DNA from: Manduca sexta
Taxonomy: Eukaryota; Arthropoda; Insecta; Lepidoptera; Sphingidae
Assembly (NCBI RefSeq): GCF_014839805.1
Contig: NC_051134.1
Span: 7,347,170 to 7,411,169 of the forward strand
Direction: 5' to 3'
DNA length: 64,000 nucleotides
Numbering within the stretch: position 1 is the first letter of the stretch; the number at the start of each line of letters is the position of its first letter. Made by a program: the position numbers and the translations under genes. Below are positions 34,499 to 45,443 of the stretch, one piece after another. A model generated the notes under the pieces. It searched no databases. It had not been told where the DNA came from and worked only from the letters and a program-made list of their open reading frames with translations.

Positions 34499-37400
34499 CT
34501 CCAGGCGAACATCAACCACTGCGCCAGAGCTCAGGATCTCTTGCTCCAGAGCATGGCGCGGTGGTCGATTAATATCGCCGTGGTCTCCGAGCCGTACTTT
34601 GTCCCGCCCAGGAATGACTGGGTGGAGGACCTGAGCGGCTCGGTGGCCATCATCGCGTCGGCCGCCGCCGGTACCCTGACCCACGAGCGGGTGAAGAGGG
34701 GCCAGGGTTGTGTCGCAGCTCGGTTCGGAGGGATAGTCGTAGTGGGGTGCTACTTCTCTCCGAGCCGAACTCTCGCCGAGTTCCACAACTCCCTCAGGGA
34801 GCTGAGTGACGTCGTCGTCGAGTACGGTTCGCTTCCCGTCGTCGTGCTGGGGGACTTCAACGCCAAGAGCCAGGCTTGGGGTTCCCGGTACACGGATGTA
34901 CGGGGGCGAATGGTTGAGGACTGGGCCTTGGAGGTTGGCCTGGACGTCCTCAACAGGGGTTCCGTCGCCACGTGTGTGCGGATGCGGGGTGAGTCCGTGG
35001 TGGACATTTCGTTTGCCAGCCCCGCATTGTCGCAGCGTGTTGTCGACTGGCGAGTAATGGAGGCGGTGGAGACGCTGTCGGACCACCGGTATATCCGGTT
35101 CGACGTCTCCACCGATCCCTCGAGCGCGCCAGTCCGACGGGCCCCAAGTGGTCCACGTTGGGCGTTGAGACAGCTGGACAGGGAGCTCCTCCTGGGAAGC
35201 CTCCATCGTCCAGTCCTGGGTGCAAGCACCGGTCAGGCCGGACGATGTGAATAACGAGGCCGACTGGTTCCGGGAGGCTATGTCCTCTGTCTGCGACTCG
35301 GCAATGCCCCGAGTCCGCCGAAGCCAAGCGCGGCGCAAGGTGTACTGGTGGTCGCGGGAGCTGGCATCGCTCCAGGCGGCGTGCTATGCCGCGCGACGCC
35401 GGTACACCAGGTACCGCCAAATCCGCATCCGGCCTGTGGATGCGGTGGCTCGAGAGGCGGAGCTATACCAGGGGTACAGAGACGCAAAGACGCTCTCTCG
35501 GGCGCGATTCTAGAGTCTAAGAATCGCGCCCACCAGGAGTTGCTGGAGTCTCTTGACGCAGACCCGTGGGGACGTCCTTACAAAATGGTGCGGAGCAAGC
35601 TCCGCATCTGGGCGCCCCCACTGACGCAGAGTCTCCGGCAGGAACTGGTCGAGGGCGTCGTTGGCGCTCTGTTCCCTGCGCGAGGGGAGCACGCTCCTCC
35701 GCCCATGGCTCCGCCCCCGGCGGCGCCCGGCATGGACCACGACGACGACGTCACTGTTCCCGCGGTGACCGGGGTAGACTTGAGGGTGGCGGTGGCCAAG
35801 ATGAAGGCCAAGAACACCGCCCCAGGGCCCGACGGCTTGCCTGGAAAAGCCTGGGTCCTGGCCTTGGGGGCTCTCGGGCCTCGACTTCAGAGGTTCCTCA
35901 CGGCATGTTTGGAGAGGGGCCAGTTTCCACTTCGTTGGAAGACGGGGAAACTGGTCCTCATCGCGAAGCATGGGCGCCCCGCGGACAGTCCGTCCGCATA
36001 CCGGCCCATCGTCCTGCTCGACGAGGTGGGCAAGCTCTTCGAAAGAGTTATTTCAGACCGCCTCGTCGAGCACCTGACGAGGGTTGGGCCGGATCTTGCG
36101 GACAGCCAATTTGGCTTCCGCAGAGGGCGCTCTACTGTGGATGCCATCATGCGCGTGAGGTCTCTCGCGACGGGGGATGCTGTTTCCCGGGGTAGGGTCG
36201 TCTTGGCGGTGTCGCTTGACATCGCCAATGCCTTTAATACCCTGCCCTGGAGTTGTATCAGGGAGGCACTCCGGTATCACCGGGTGCCGGCCTACCTCCG
36301 TCGCGTTGTCGGGGCCTACTTGACGGATAGGGCCGTCATTTACCCCGGTCGCCAAGGGGAATGGATCAGGCGAGAGATGTCGTGCGGTGTTCCGCAGGGT
36401 TCGGTCCTGGGGCCGCTCTTGTGGAACATCGGATACGACTGGGTGCTGCGCACCGACCTCCCGAGCGGCGTCAGCGTGGTATGCTACGCTGACGACACGC
36501 TAGTTTTGGCTCACGGGGGGTCGCATCGGGCGGCGGTCGACGCGGCTACAATTGGGGTTGCGACAGTCGTTGAGAGAATCCGACAACTGGGACTCGAGGT
36601 GGCGCTGCACAAATCCGAGGCCATGTGCTTTCATGGCCGGGGGAACGCGCCACCTCCGGGTCTCCAGATCACGGCAGGAGGGGTTCACATCGGCGTCGGG
36701 TCGACGATGAAGTACCTGGGACTCGTCCTCGACAGCCGGTGGAACTTCAAGGAGCACATCCGCCTTTTGGCTCCCAGGTTGGTAAAATTCACCTGCATAA
36801 TGCGGCGTCTTTTGCCAAACCTGGGGGGGCCAAATGCTCCCTGCCGGCGGCTCTACGCAGGAGTCGTGCGGTCCATGGCCCTGTACGGTGCCCCCGTATG
36901 GTCCGCAGCTGTGGCGCGGCGGCAAGGCCGCTTTCTGAACGCGCCACAAAGAGCGATGGCCATACGGCTGATACGGGGATACCGCACGATCTCCTGCGAG
37001 GCGGCGGGCCTCCTTGCTGGACTACCGCCATGGGGTCTCGAGGCGAAGGTCCTTGCGTCACTATATGTGTGGCGCGGGGAGGCGCATAGCCGGGGCGTAG
37101 CTCCGCTACCGCGACAAATTGCCGCGCGGCGGACGGAGCTCCGGCAGAACCTCATGGCGGAATGGCGACAACGACTGTCGCAACCCTTGGCTGGGCACGC
37201 CACGATAGCGGCGGTAAGTCCCTCTTCGAGGTGTGGCTGACGAGACGTCACGGCGTCCTCTCATTCCGGACGACGCAGGTACTGACCGGTCACGGCTGCT
37301 TCGGCAGGTACCTGTATCGGATCCGGGTGGAGGATACGCCCGCGTGTTTTTACTGTGCGGATCGGCCGGAGGACACGGTGGAGCATACGGTGGAGGTGTG

Positions 37401-37654
37401 CCCAGCTTGGGCTGAGCCCCGCCGTGTTCTCTCAACGGCCATCGGTGGCGGAGACCTCTCGCGTCGGGGCCTGGTAGAAGCCATGCTCCGGGGCGAGAGA
37501 GTGGGACGCAGTCACCTCCTTCTGCGAGGACGTGATGCTCGCAAAGGAGGTGGCGGAGCGGATACGGCGCCAAAGCGCCCAACGTCCCATCCGCCACGGC
37601 AGACGCACAAGACGCGGGCGTCGAACGTCTGCTGAGGATCGTCGGCCTCCGTAG
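34481..37654 (+). pseudogene. LINE ORF2 (APE endonuclease-reverse transcriptase), frameshifted
   Basis: N-terminal apurinic-like endonuclease: LQANINHC, VVSEPY, GDFNAKSQAWGS, VDISFAS and the catalytic LSDHR (35075-35089). Reverse transcriptase at roughly 35800-36760: NTAPGPDGLPG, QFGFRRGRST, VSLDIANAFNTLPW (catalytic Asp 36218-36220), GVPQGSVLGPLL, YADD (36485-36496) and MKYLGLVLDS. A C-x2-C-x9-H-x4-C motif (CFYC, from about 37345) and a basic tail follow, ending at TAG 37652-37654. The protein nicks DNA and reverse-transcribes its RNA at the nick. Frame changes occur near 35194, 35490, 37215 and 37500; each is a single-base-type shift and no in-frame stop lies in the inferred frames. All catalytic residues noted are present. 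Confidence 0.92.
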
Positions 37655-37960
37655 GCGCGGACCGTCGGGTGACGAGCATTGGGTAGCCCGTCGCCCGAAA
37701 CACCCCAACGGCCCGTGTGTTCGGCGCGTAGTGTTCCACGCGCGCCTCGAAGAGCAGTGTCAGAGTAATTTGCGGGGCCCTTTAGGGCCGGTGCCTGCCT
37801 AGGTCTCAATGCCACCGGATCTTGGACCTAGGCACATAGGCAAAGGATGGGAACACCGTAGGTTCTTAGTCGGTAAAAGTCTGACACGCCCTCCCGCCCA
37901 TCCCAAGGCGGGAGATAGTCAACTGACGATTTACCTACGTAAAAAAAAAAAAAAAAAAAA
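37655..37960 (+). other. LINE 3' UTR and poly(A)
   Basis: Non-coding tail with GGCGGGAGATAGTCAACTGA-type words, then the A run beginning at 37941. The final A residues overlap the target-site duplication. Confidence 0.8.
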
Positions 37961-37973
37961 AAAGCCGTTGGTT
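37961..37973 (+). repeat. Target-site duplication (right) of the LINE
   Basis: AAAGCCGTTGGTT, identical to 31653-31665. Confidence 0.9.
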
Positions 37974-38150
37974 CTGCGCCTGACCTCTCTCCGGTAATGT
38001 CGGCGTGCCGTCTCACCGAACTATGAGAGTGAAAGAACAGAGAGTGCACCCGTGTATTGCGCACACACTTGTACACTATAATATATCCTACGTAACTGGC
38101 TGATCTCCGTTGAGATTGGCCGCCGTGGCCGAAATTCGGCTAGGAGAAAG
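37974..38150 (+). mobile_element. 3' half of the tRNA-derived SINE interrupted by the LINE
   Basis: Continues the body begun at 31468 (CTGCGCCTGACCTCTCTCC, TGTCGGCGTGCCGTCTCACC) and ends with GGCTGATCTCCGTTGAGATT and CGGCTAGGAG, the same 3' tail as the copy at 892-1032. Confidence 0.85.
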
Positions 38151-38544
38151 GTTTTTTTTTATAGGTACTAATATGCATTAATGCGGTCTGTAAATCGTTC
38201 TAATGATAATTAGATTCTACATAAAGGCAAGTCGACAGGAATAGGGTTATATGAACCCTTATCTACTGAAATACATACTATAACTAACAAACCTACAATA
38301 TCCTATATTTTTTGTGTTTAACAAACATTCTCTGCGTGCTTGTTTTGTGTACTCTGGAAGACACGTCCGCTCGGGTGACGTAAAATTTTATTACCGCTAC
38401 TGTTAGCGTAACGTGCGAATGTGACAGATTTGACGACGGATACACCTGCTGTCTTTATCTACTTGTATATTTGATTTTAGGAATTTATTTTATTCTCTCG
38501 TATGGTGGGAACAGATAGGGTTGTTTCAGAATCAATACAACGAA
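38151..38544. other. AT-rich spacer
   Basis: No gene or repeat supported. Confidence 0.5.
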
Positions 38545-38653
38545 AAGCGGTGATAGGCTAGTTGGGAGTGGAACGGACTGCCAAGACGAATGTTCACAAG
38601 TTCAAAGCCCAAGGGCACACATCTTTGACTTTTCTATAATTATATGTGTATTG
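38545..38653 (+). mobile_element. tRNA-derived SINE (family B), 3'-truncated
   Basis: GCGGTGATAGGCTAGTTGGG head and AAGTTCAAAGCCCAAGGGC (altered B box), ending at GTGTATTG. The rest of the SINE body, present at 56192-56524, is lost; a family F repeat follows directly. Confidence 0.75.
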
Positions 38654-38654
38654 A

Positions 38655-38760
38655 AATAAATTTATTTTCGGATATATCGCGGTTATTTATATTATTATTT
38701 TCTCCCGACATTTCGAAAATTTTGCATCCTTTAGATCTCGGGGCAGACTGAAGTGGCCAT
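38655..38760 (+). repeat. Family F repeat
   Basis: ATATCGCGGTTATTTATATT followed by ATTTTCTCCCGACATTTCG and GGGGCAGACTGAAGTGGCC. Compare 13085-13150 and 30426-30482. Its insertion may have truncated the SINE next to it. Confidence 0.6.
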
Positions 38761-41700
38761 CCACCAGTAAAAGTAACAATAAAAAAAACGTAAAAATAAA
38801 AATAATCCAGTTAAATAATTGAGAATTTAAAAAAAAATGGGAAATAATCCTGGGATGGTAATATTTGAAAAAATATAATTTAATCTATCTTTCTTGTTAC
38901 TGTGTTAATGGATGTCGAAAACGTTTGTTAAGTTATTCAACTCCGTGGGAATGAGTATTTATTAAAACTGTGACCAGATGCTCTGCAAATTTTCCTTCCC
39001 CAATCTAAATCGGTAATGCATTAACGATTTCTTTGGTACTGTAATTATAATTTTGGTTTCTTACCGCATTAATCTAATTGCTACTATAAAAAGTCTAGCG
39101 CGATATCTCCTGCTTTAGACAAAGCTCGACGTTAAAAAGACAATCGAAAATAAACATCACCATTTAATTCCCAACGGAAAGTCTTTGCCCCAATTGAGTG
39201 TAGACAATCGTAAAATAAATGTTTGAGTGTCAAAGTGCAAGTTTTGTGTCAGTGCAGGTAATATTTAAAAAGCGCATTGTACACGCGTCGAGTCGACCCA
39301 CATCGCGAGACAAAGGACGAGCACAAAGACGCGGCTCGGTGCGCTTCTCGCTAAAAAATGCAACGCACCTACCCAATAAGCGCTTTAAGCGTAAGCTTTA
39401 AAATGCACTGTTTTGTGTGCATCAAGCGCGAACGCTTTTAAACACCGGATCTAAAAGCTGGAACGAGTATTTCATGCAAATAGTTGTTATTACACATATC
39501 GTCGCGGTGGTTTTGTTGTAGCATATTTATGAGAGAACTGCAGGGTCGTGAGTTCCAATTCCATATTATATAAAATATTTGTTGAAATTTTTAACCTATT
39601 TATCCTATCCTATCCTATCTATCCAGTGTTATTTATTCACATTGCTAAAACGCTTGCAATTTAATGATGTGCCATAATTACATTTCTTTTAACTGTAGTT
39701 GTAGTAGTAAGCAACTGGCAAACCTTGCTAATTTTATTTAAAAAAGTACAGTAAGCATATCGTTTTTAGTTCTATGTATGAGGCAAGGTTTTCCCACAGC
39801 GGTCCACGTCCGCCCACGCGCGGAAGCGACGCCCACAAGATTACAGCGCGCTCGACGGTAGCGGGTTCGGAATCCGGTAACGCGTTTCAACCCACGCGAC
39901 GTGTCTGTTTGAATAACTTGCAAATTGTACTCATAGTGTCTAGAGTTGTGAGATGTTTTGTGTATCTTTTTTGCTGGTTTAATATAATACAATACATTAG
40001 AGTTCTTTTTAACAATGGTTCTTGGGCGTTACTATATTTTTAAACAATTGAAGGCTGAACGAGTAGTTTGCTCTAGCAATGGTAACGTAAAATTGTATAT
40101 TCATAAACAATAGCAAGCCCGTACAGATTTTTGAATTATCAGTTATCAACTTGAAATACCGAATAATTACCTTGACTATAATATTGTTTAAGTGGATACT
40201 GTAATGGATAGCGGAAACACTATATAGACGCCACTCGGACTCGGTCTTACCTGTCCCAACGAAAAATACACCTAAAGACTTCTCATCGCTGAGCTTGAAG
40301 CCCTTACTAGTTGATGAGGCGGCATACAGTGCGGTGCACTCAGTACAGTTAGACAGTGATGAAGGCGCGCATTACTTTCACCTCCGCGACTCGGGGCCGG
40401 TCCAGCGAGCTACTAGGGTATAGGAAGGTTTTGTATCAATAACATGGTATCCGTAATACTGAAGCCACAGTAACGTTTATTTACAGAAATTGTCATTGCG
40501 AAATATAAGTGTAGCCACAATTTAACGCATAACATATAGTCCATTGAAATGTTACATTTTTTAGGCCTTACCTTGCGTTTTTTAGAGGACGCAATTTTAT
40601 TTTTTTGAAGTGTAGGGGGGGTCAGTGTAAAGCTAAAACCAAGTTTGTGGGGTCGCCACCCTTGTCCCACGGCCGCCATCTTGAAAATAGGGGCTGAAAT
40701 GGTTTTTACGATGTATCTCTTAAACTATTTATCTGACAAAAAAAATGTATAAACATTTTTTGTTGCAAATTAAATTCTCTACAACTTTGGTCCAGTAACT
40801 TTTTGTCGTAGAACTATAAATAAAAAAGTTATAAGCGAAAATGTTAAGAAATTCAATGTTAAGCAATGTCCATTGCAACGTCATCAGAACGTGTGTTTAT
40901 AAGGGTCATAATACTTTTTTTGTACTCTCATTAATACCCAAATACCTAAGGGACCATTAGGGAACAAAAGAACATCTACCTGCTATTATTATTATTATTT
41001 CTAACCTCTCTTATTGTAAGAATAGCTGATAATATTGTGTTGAAGTTGTTCAACTTATATCTTTTAGTTGTTCTACATATTTCTGTACGTGCGGATGTAT
41101 TTTATTCTGTTTTTAATTGTGAAGACGATTTCGAATGATTTTAGACACAATTTTAACTTTAGTGAAAACTACTTTTTTCTTACTGTACATATTGCGTATT
41201 ATTGTTATTACGTGAACAATCGAACCGATAATGTTGTTCCTCGTCGCAGCAGCAGCTCCAGTAGTTTATCGTCAGTTTCAGAAGCTCCAGAGCCAGACTT
41301 TGATTTTGTGAAAGAAAACGAACTCATTTCCTCTACATTTACTTTCCTATTTATCGTATTAAAGAACTGTATAATTTCTTACGCCCATCTCTTTGTGACG
41401 TCGAAATTTCAATACTGAATTGTCGTACTTCTTAACCTTTTTTATACTTGTTACACTGATAAGATCAGTCAAGTGACGTCAGAGGTCACTGTTCGCAGCG
41501 TGGTGTAGTGCTTTGTATTCTGAGGGTATTCTCCGGTTTCGTAAACAAAATAATACTAAAACAAACGAAACACCAAACTTCCGTATTTCTAAAACCTGTG
41601 AAGTTGAAATCTTATGCTAATTTGACGTGAACTGCGCTCGATAGGCTTAAGGCAGGGCTCATGTGAAAAGGCATGGATTTGAGACACGCGCGAGGATGTG

Positions 41701-42589
41701 AGACTTAAACATAACGGTGAAGTGAAAGTAGGTCAGCGAAATTTTACGTGGCTCATCTTTATAGAGATCACTAACAGCTCTCCGCCGCGCAAATATTAAA
41801 TAAACAATAATAAATTACACCAACAAATGAATAATTGAAAATAATATTTTCACGAGAACTAATGGATCTTGAAATATGACTTCGCGAATGTCGAGTATTT
41901 TTATATAAATAAATAACGTTCAGAAGGATACTTCCTTATTAAATACTTCTTCTAATAACAGTAAAGTTATAAATATTGTATTACATAACACTCTCATTAT
42001 AATTATTATTCTTAGTTACGTTCGTTACACTACAACACTTGAAGCCTTATAATTTCTATCGGAGTTTACAACATGTCACAAGTAGCTTTAAAAAGGCCTT
42101 TGCATGATTACCATTAACATACACTTTAAACAATGTGCACATGAAATTGATACACAGAAACGATTACCCAAAAAGCCGGTCACACGGATTTTACAGAGTT
42201 AAAAACAGATACAAATGAAAATAATCGGCTTTAACCGAAGCGCTGTCACGTCGCATACAATTATCGGATGGTTTTGCGAATGTCCCGGTTTGATTTAAAG
42301 GCGCGCGTCGGGAACGAATGCGCGCGTGCTGCGAGTGTGACAGGCTGACACCGCGAGCCTCACGCACCCAGATATACGCCAGCGCAATTTTATTTCCACT
42401 GTTTTGTGTTCTATTAAAACGTAATGTTCACGCTTGTATCGTAAAGAAGTAGGCATAAATGTAAATATCGGACACACGTACTTATCTGTTGGCATATTTC
42501 CGATCCGATAGAGGCAAGCTATTATTTATTTTACGAACTTTGCACCTAATGTTACGCGCAGTGAGATTCAGATATAATGTCGACTGAAG
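38761..42589. other. AT-rich DNA, unassigned, with possible repeat at 40600-40950
   Basis: GC-richer patches at 39275-39370, 39790-39900 and 40310-40420 lack recognisable content. The stretch 40600-40950 has an AAGATGGCGGCC start on the - strand and a CGCAAG/GTAAGG donor-like site at about 40575. Its style also fits an old transposon. A (TTA)n microsatellite is at 40983-41000. Confidence 0.35.
41068..41418 (+). CDS. Open frame with Ser-rich acidic segment, unassigned
   Basis: A frame of 116 codons ends at TGA 41416-41418. The first part is hydrophobic and AT-biased, but the middle has RRSSSSSSLSSVSEAPEPDF followed by an acidic stretch, which reads like a natural disordered protein segment. 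A possible acceptor, CCTCGTCGCAG, lies just before the Ser run. No family recognised; could be a single exon or chance. Confidence 0.2.
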   Translation: MFYIFLYVRMYFILFLIVKTISNDFRHNFNFSENYFFLTVHIAYYCYYVNNRTDNVVPRRSSSSSSLSSVSEAPEPDFDFVKENELISSTFTFLFIVLKNCIISYAHLFVTSKFQY

Positions 42590-42712
42590 AAAGATGATCT
42601 CCTTGTCGGTGGACTGAGTGAGTGAATTATGCCGGGCTATTTGTACGGGATGTATCTACGCAGGCTGATCCCGGAACGCGACACACTGAAGTAGGCCACT
42701 ATAGCGGGTTTC
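42590..42712 (-). mobile_element. Family C short repeat, reverse partial copy
   Basis: AATTATGCCGGGCTATTTGTA and CAGGCTGATCCCGGAACGCG are the reverse complement of the GGATCAGCCTG and GGCATAATT words at 15915-16122. Confidence 0.6.
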
Positions 42713-43801
42713 ACACTTTGTGTTCTGCAGTCGCTATCCGGACGGATACAAAATATATCCTACCACCTGCGAAATAATATCATGCTTATCGCCTTTTTGC
42801 TATAACACTCATTTCTCGAACCAATTCTCACAGCTTGACTTCCCTCTTTAGAGACGATTCTGGTAACATCTAACAATTTTCAGTGTAAACGACACAACTG
42901 TTGAATAATTTCCATATATTGAAACAGTACATTCGGCAGCCGTCGGCACCGCTGGGCACTAGTTTGTTAACAAAGACGTTCAAATGAATCGAAGCCCGGT
43001 TCATTAGTGTTCGAGGCGCTGGCAGACGGTTTATTCCAATATTTCACTCGTTCTGTACATTTGTAGTTATTTATTGAATGTTGTCAAGTCTTGCAGAACA
43101 GTTAATTGAATTTAATGTTTCACAGTTTTCCTTTTTTGATTAATTACGTGATCTCCTACAGATAATTCTCTTTGATTGTCTAGTGATATTTAAATTGTCC
43201 TGGGATTTGATTTGAATTTCTTGTCCAGCAACAGAATTGTTGCATTTCTGATAAAAAAATTGTACGCGTATAGTATTTCTTTTTGTATTGTCACTGTTTT
43301 CTATCCAATCCAAAATGTAAACAAAGAATACGTTTTTCATATCAATTCTTTGTTCAAACTTATTGCATTGACTAGAAAAGGGGTAATAGAAACAAGGTTT
43401 TTTTCATTCCATATAGGAATCAGACGAAACGGACATAATGTCAACCAACATGTGAACAAACTATAAGAACTGTAATAGTTCTAGAATAATTCTAGCGCAT
43501 CTGCCTACTCCTTCAAGGACAAAGTTGTAACTGTTATGATCAATTTTGATATAATTTTGATAATTTATTGAAAACCAATACCGAAGTGACCTGTACAGCT
43601 CCATTAATCACAGAGCGTTAGTGGTTCAATTTAAGGAGGTAGTACGAACACATCAATCTTGCGCTCGCTCGGTTCAGTTCTGCGTGCGCCATCACGAGTA
43701 CTCGCGAGACGGACTGCTTCAGATGTGTCTCCCGGACTCAGAATACCCAGATTGATTTTGTTAATAGATTGCGATAATATTACATAGAGTATAAATAAGG
43801 T
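42713..43801. other. AT-rich DNA
   Basis: A GC-richer tract at 43655-43735 is open in more than one + frame but has no recognisable motif. Nothing else supported. Confidence 0.4.
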
Positions 43802-44058
43802 CTGCCTCGGTGGCGTAGTTGTACTGCATGCGCGGTACGATAGTGCTCTGAGGTCCTGGGTTCGAATCCCGGGTCGCGCAAAGTGATATTTGGGTTTTTC
43901 TGCTCAGTATCAGCCCGGAGTCTGGAAATTGTGCCCGATATGGCGATAGGCTCGCCCCCTATCACATCATGGGACGGGACACACTTGGCGAAAAATGGGT
44001 GTCCTAGTTGCGCCTCTGCATACCCCTTCGGGGATAAATGCGTGATGTTGTGTGTGTA
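43802..44058 (+). mobile_element. tRNA-derived SINE (family A), near full length
   Basis: Best-preserved copy: CTGCCTCGGTGGCGTAGTTG, B box GGGTTCGAATCCCGGG, body with GCCCCCTATCACATCATGGG, and end GATGTTGTGTGTGTAAATA. About 257 bp, consistent with 27632-27894. Confidence 0.9.
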
Positions 44059-44334
44059 AATAATGCTGCCTAAATTTACCTCATATCAAAATTAGAACTC
44101 ATTACAAAATAATAACATTAATTACATTCTAAAAATGTACGAGCTAACTCGTACCCAGTAAGGGCATTGCGTCGTCAGCGGTTTACGCCACGCCAATGCT
44201 TTTATTACAACTATACAGTCAGTGCGTAAAGCAATGACACAGCGTTAGGTCATGCGTGCTCATGATCCATTATCAATATCATATTATCAAAAAGCAAATT
44301 ATCAATATATTATGAATTTTCTCGTATCCAATAT
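44059..44334. other. AT-rich spacer
   Basis: No feature seen. Confidence 0.5.
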
Positions 44335-44386
44335 CTGCGGCATATTGTTGATTTGACTTTAATTTCAAATCAACAATATGCCGCAG
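44335..44386. repeat. Perfect 22-bp-arm hairpin
   Basis: Arm 44335-44356 (CTGCGGCATATTGTTGATTT...) is perfectly complementary to 44365-44386 across an 8-base loop. No flanking duplication was found. Confidence 0.95.
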
Positions 44387-44425
44387 TAGCCCGTACAAAA
44401 AATGTTAATTTGTGGTTTAATATCT

Positions 44426-44480
44426 TTAGGGGAGAGCTATGTTCAGCAGTGGAATTCAAAAGCACGAAGAAGAAGAAAAA
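44426..44480 (+). mobile_element. RTE-type LINE 3' tail
   Basis: TTAGGGGAGAGCTATGTTCAG, then CAGTGG and a GAAGAAGAAGAAA tail: the + strand version of the LINE end seen reversed at 19051-19145. Confidence 0.6.
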
Positions 44481-45394
44481 TGTTAAAACAATACTGTTAA
44501 CAAATTAAAATTGAATTTTGGAAAAACTGACGCGCAATAAAACAACCATATCTTGTAAGAAATCATTGCCAGTAATATTATAATATATATGCGATGATGT
44601 TCATATAAATGCCGTTGTCTTGTTCAAGGAGCTTAAAACAAATCCAAAGACATTTATCACTTGTTGAAATTGGTGCAGTAGTTTAGACCATATTCCATAA
44701 CCCCGCGTACAAACATACATATACAGGTAAATTTATATCCCTTCTTTGTTATAGTCAGGTTAAATTACCTCCACTTCTTTCCTTGTATGGCAGAACTGTA
44801 ACTGAACACGTCTAACCGGGAAATCTTGTACATCGTGATAATTAAGGTTAATAAAATAACATGTCGGGAAATGGTGTTTTTTTTAGGGTTTTGTGAAGTC
44901 GCATCTCATGACAAATGGGTTTATAACCTGTGTAGATGGACTGCATCTAATTATAAAATGATCCTTGAGCTACTTCAATAAACAATTTTGACTAAGGAAG
45001 CTGCATCGTAGATCGCTATAGTTATGAATAAATAACCCAGCCTCTTCACAAATTAAATAGGACACGAGCCGTACCAGGACTCTATACTATCTCAACTTAT
45101 TAGCTGAATAGCAATACAAAACGCAATGGCTTAAATACATCGTAAAGGGCCTGTAGCAAATTAACTTATAGAAACCCCCTCTAACATGAAAGATCTATAC
45201 CAGTATAGATTTATTCCGACGATCTTTTTTGGTTCTCAATACATACAAATTATAATAAATACTAAATAAATAAATAAATTAAATTTCGGGGACCCCGGAA
45301 GGTAGCCCGTCGCATCTGGTCCATGATGCCTCCCTATAATTATGCCACTAATAAAAAGACAAATAAATAGAGTTACGTATGAAATCACAAGTAC
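44481..45394. other. AT-rich DNA, putative intron
   Basis: Words at 44660-44715 (GAAATTGGTGCAGTAGTTTAG) resemble the TCCGT..AGTAGTTT element tails seen elsewhere. Nothing coding. Confidence 0.4.
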
Positions 45395-45443
45395 CTTAAC
45401 TTGGCGGACGGCGAGCATGTTGTTCGCGGCGACATCCCCGGCG
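45395..45443 (-). CDS. Candidate internal exon preceding the PTB-like exon
   Basis: On the - strand a CGGCCGTGCAG acceptor and an AAG/GTACTT donor bound 49 nt. The peptide reads AGDVAANNMLAVRQVK and ends in phase 0, the phase in which the exon at 14627-14713 begins. Joined, VRQVK followed by YLGS would resemble the first strand of a PTB domain. A longer version using the acceptor at 45499-45501 has a stop in this frame, and in its open frame would run into a stop in the 14627 exon. The surrounding GC-rich tract (45395-45620) is open in several frames, so the call is weak. Confidence 0.3.

Larger units (their letters stand above)
31666..37960 (+). mobile_element. R1-clade non-LTR retrotransposon, near full length
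   Basis: About 6.3 kb and much more GC-rich than its surroundings. Order: 5' UTR (31666-32366), ORF1 with CCHC knuckles, TAATG junction, ORF2 with APE endonuclease, reverse transcriptase and a C-terminal CCHC, 3' UTR (37655-37940) and a run of 23 A (37941-37963). A 13-bp duplication bounds it. Domain order, the FxADD-type catalytic box (here YADD), the ANAFNTLPW word after the first catalytic Asp, and the stop/start overlap are those of the R1 clade (R1, TRAS, SART and relatives). Frameshifts in both ORFs suggest it is inactive, or that the assembly has indel errors. The length and intact 5' end show a complete insertion. Confidence 0.93.

Noticed and set aside
34478..35338. Long minus-strand open frames (up to 286 codons) across the LINE
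   Set aside because: They are shadows of the GC-rich ORF1/ORF2 coding frames and have no recognisable domain; all domain motifs are on the + strand.
31666..37960. Possible LTR retrotransposon or endogenous virus
   Set aside because: No LTRs, integrase, protease or envelope; APE endonuclease, poly(A) and a 13-bp duplication show a non-LTR element.
40413..40679. Minus-strand frame starting AAGATGGCGGCC with a GTAAGG donor-like site
   Set aside because: Start context and donor are good, but the flanks look like an old dispersed element and the peptide is not recognisable; kept only as a note in the spacer description.
43802..43890. A possible tRNA gene (A- and B-box words)
   Set aside because: The cloverleaf cannot be completed, and the same unit with a non-tRNA body recurs several times, so it is a tRNA-derived SINE.
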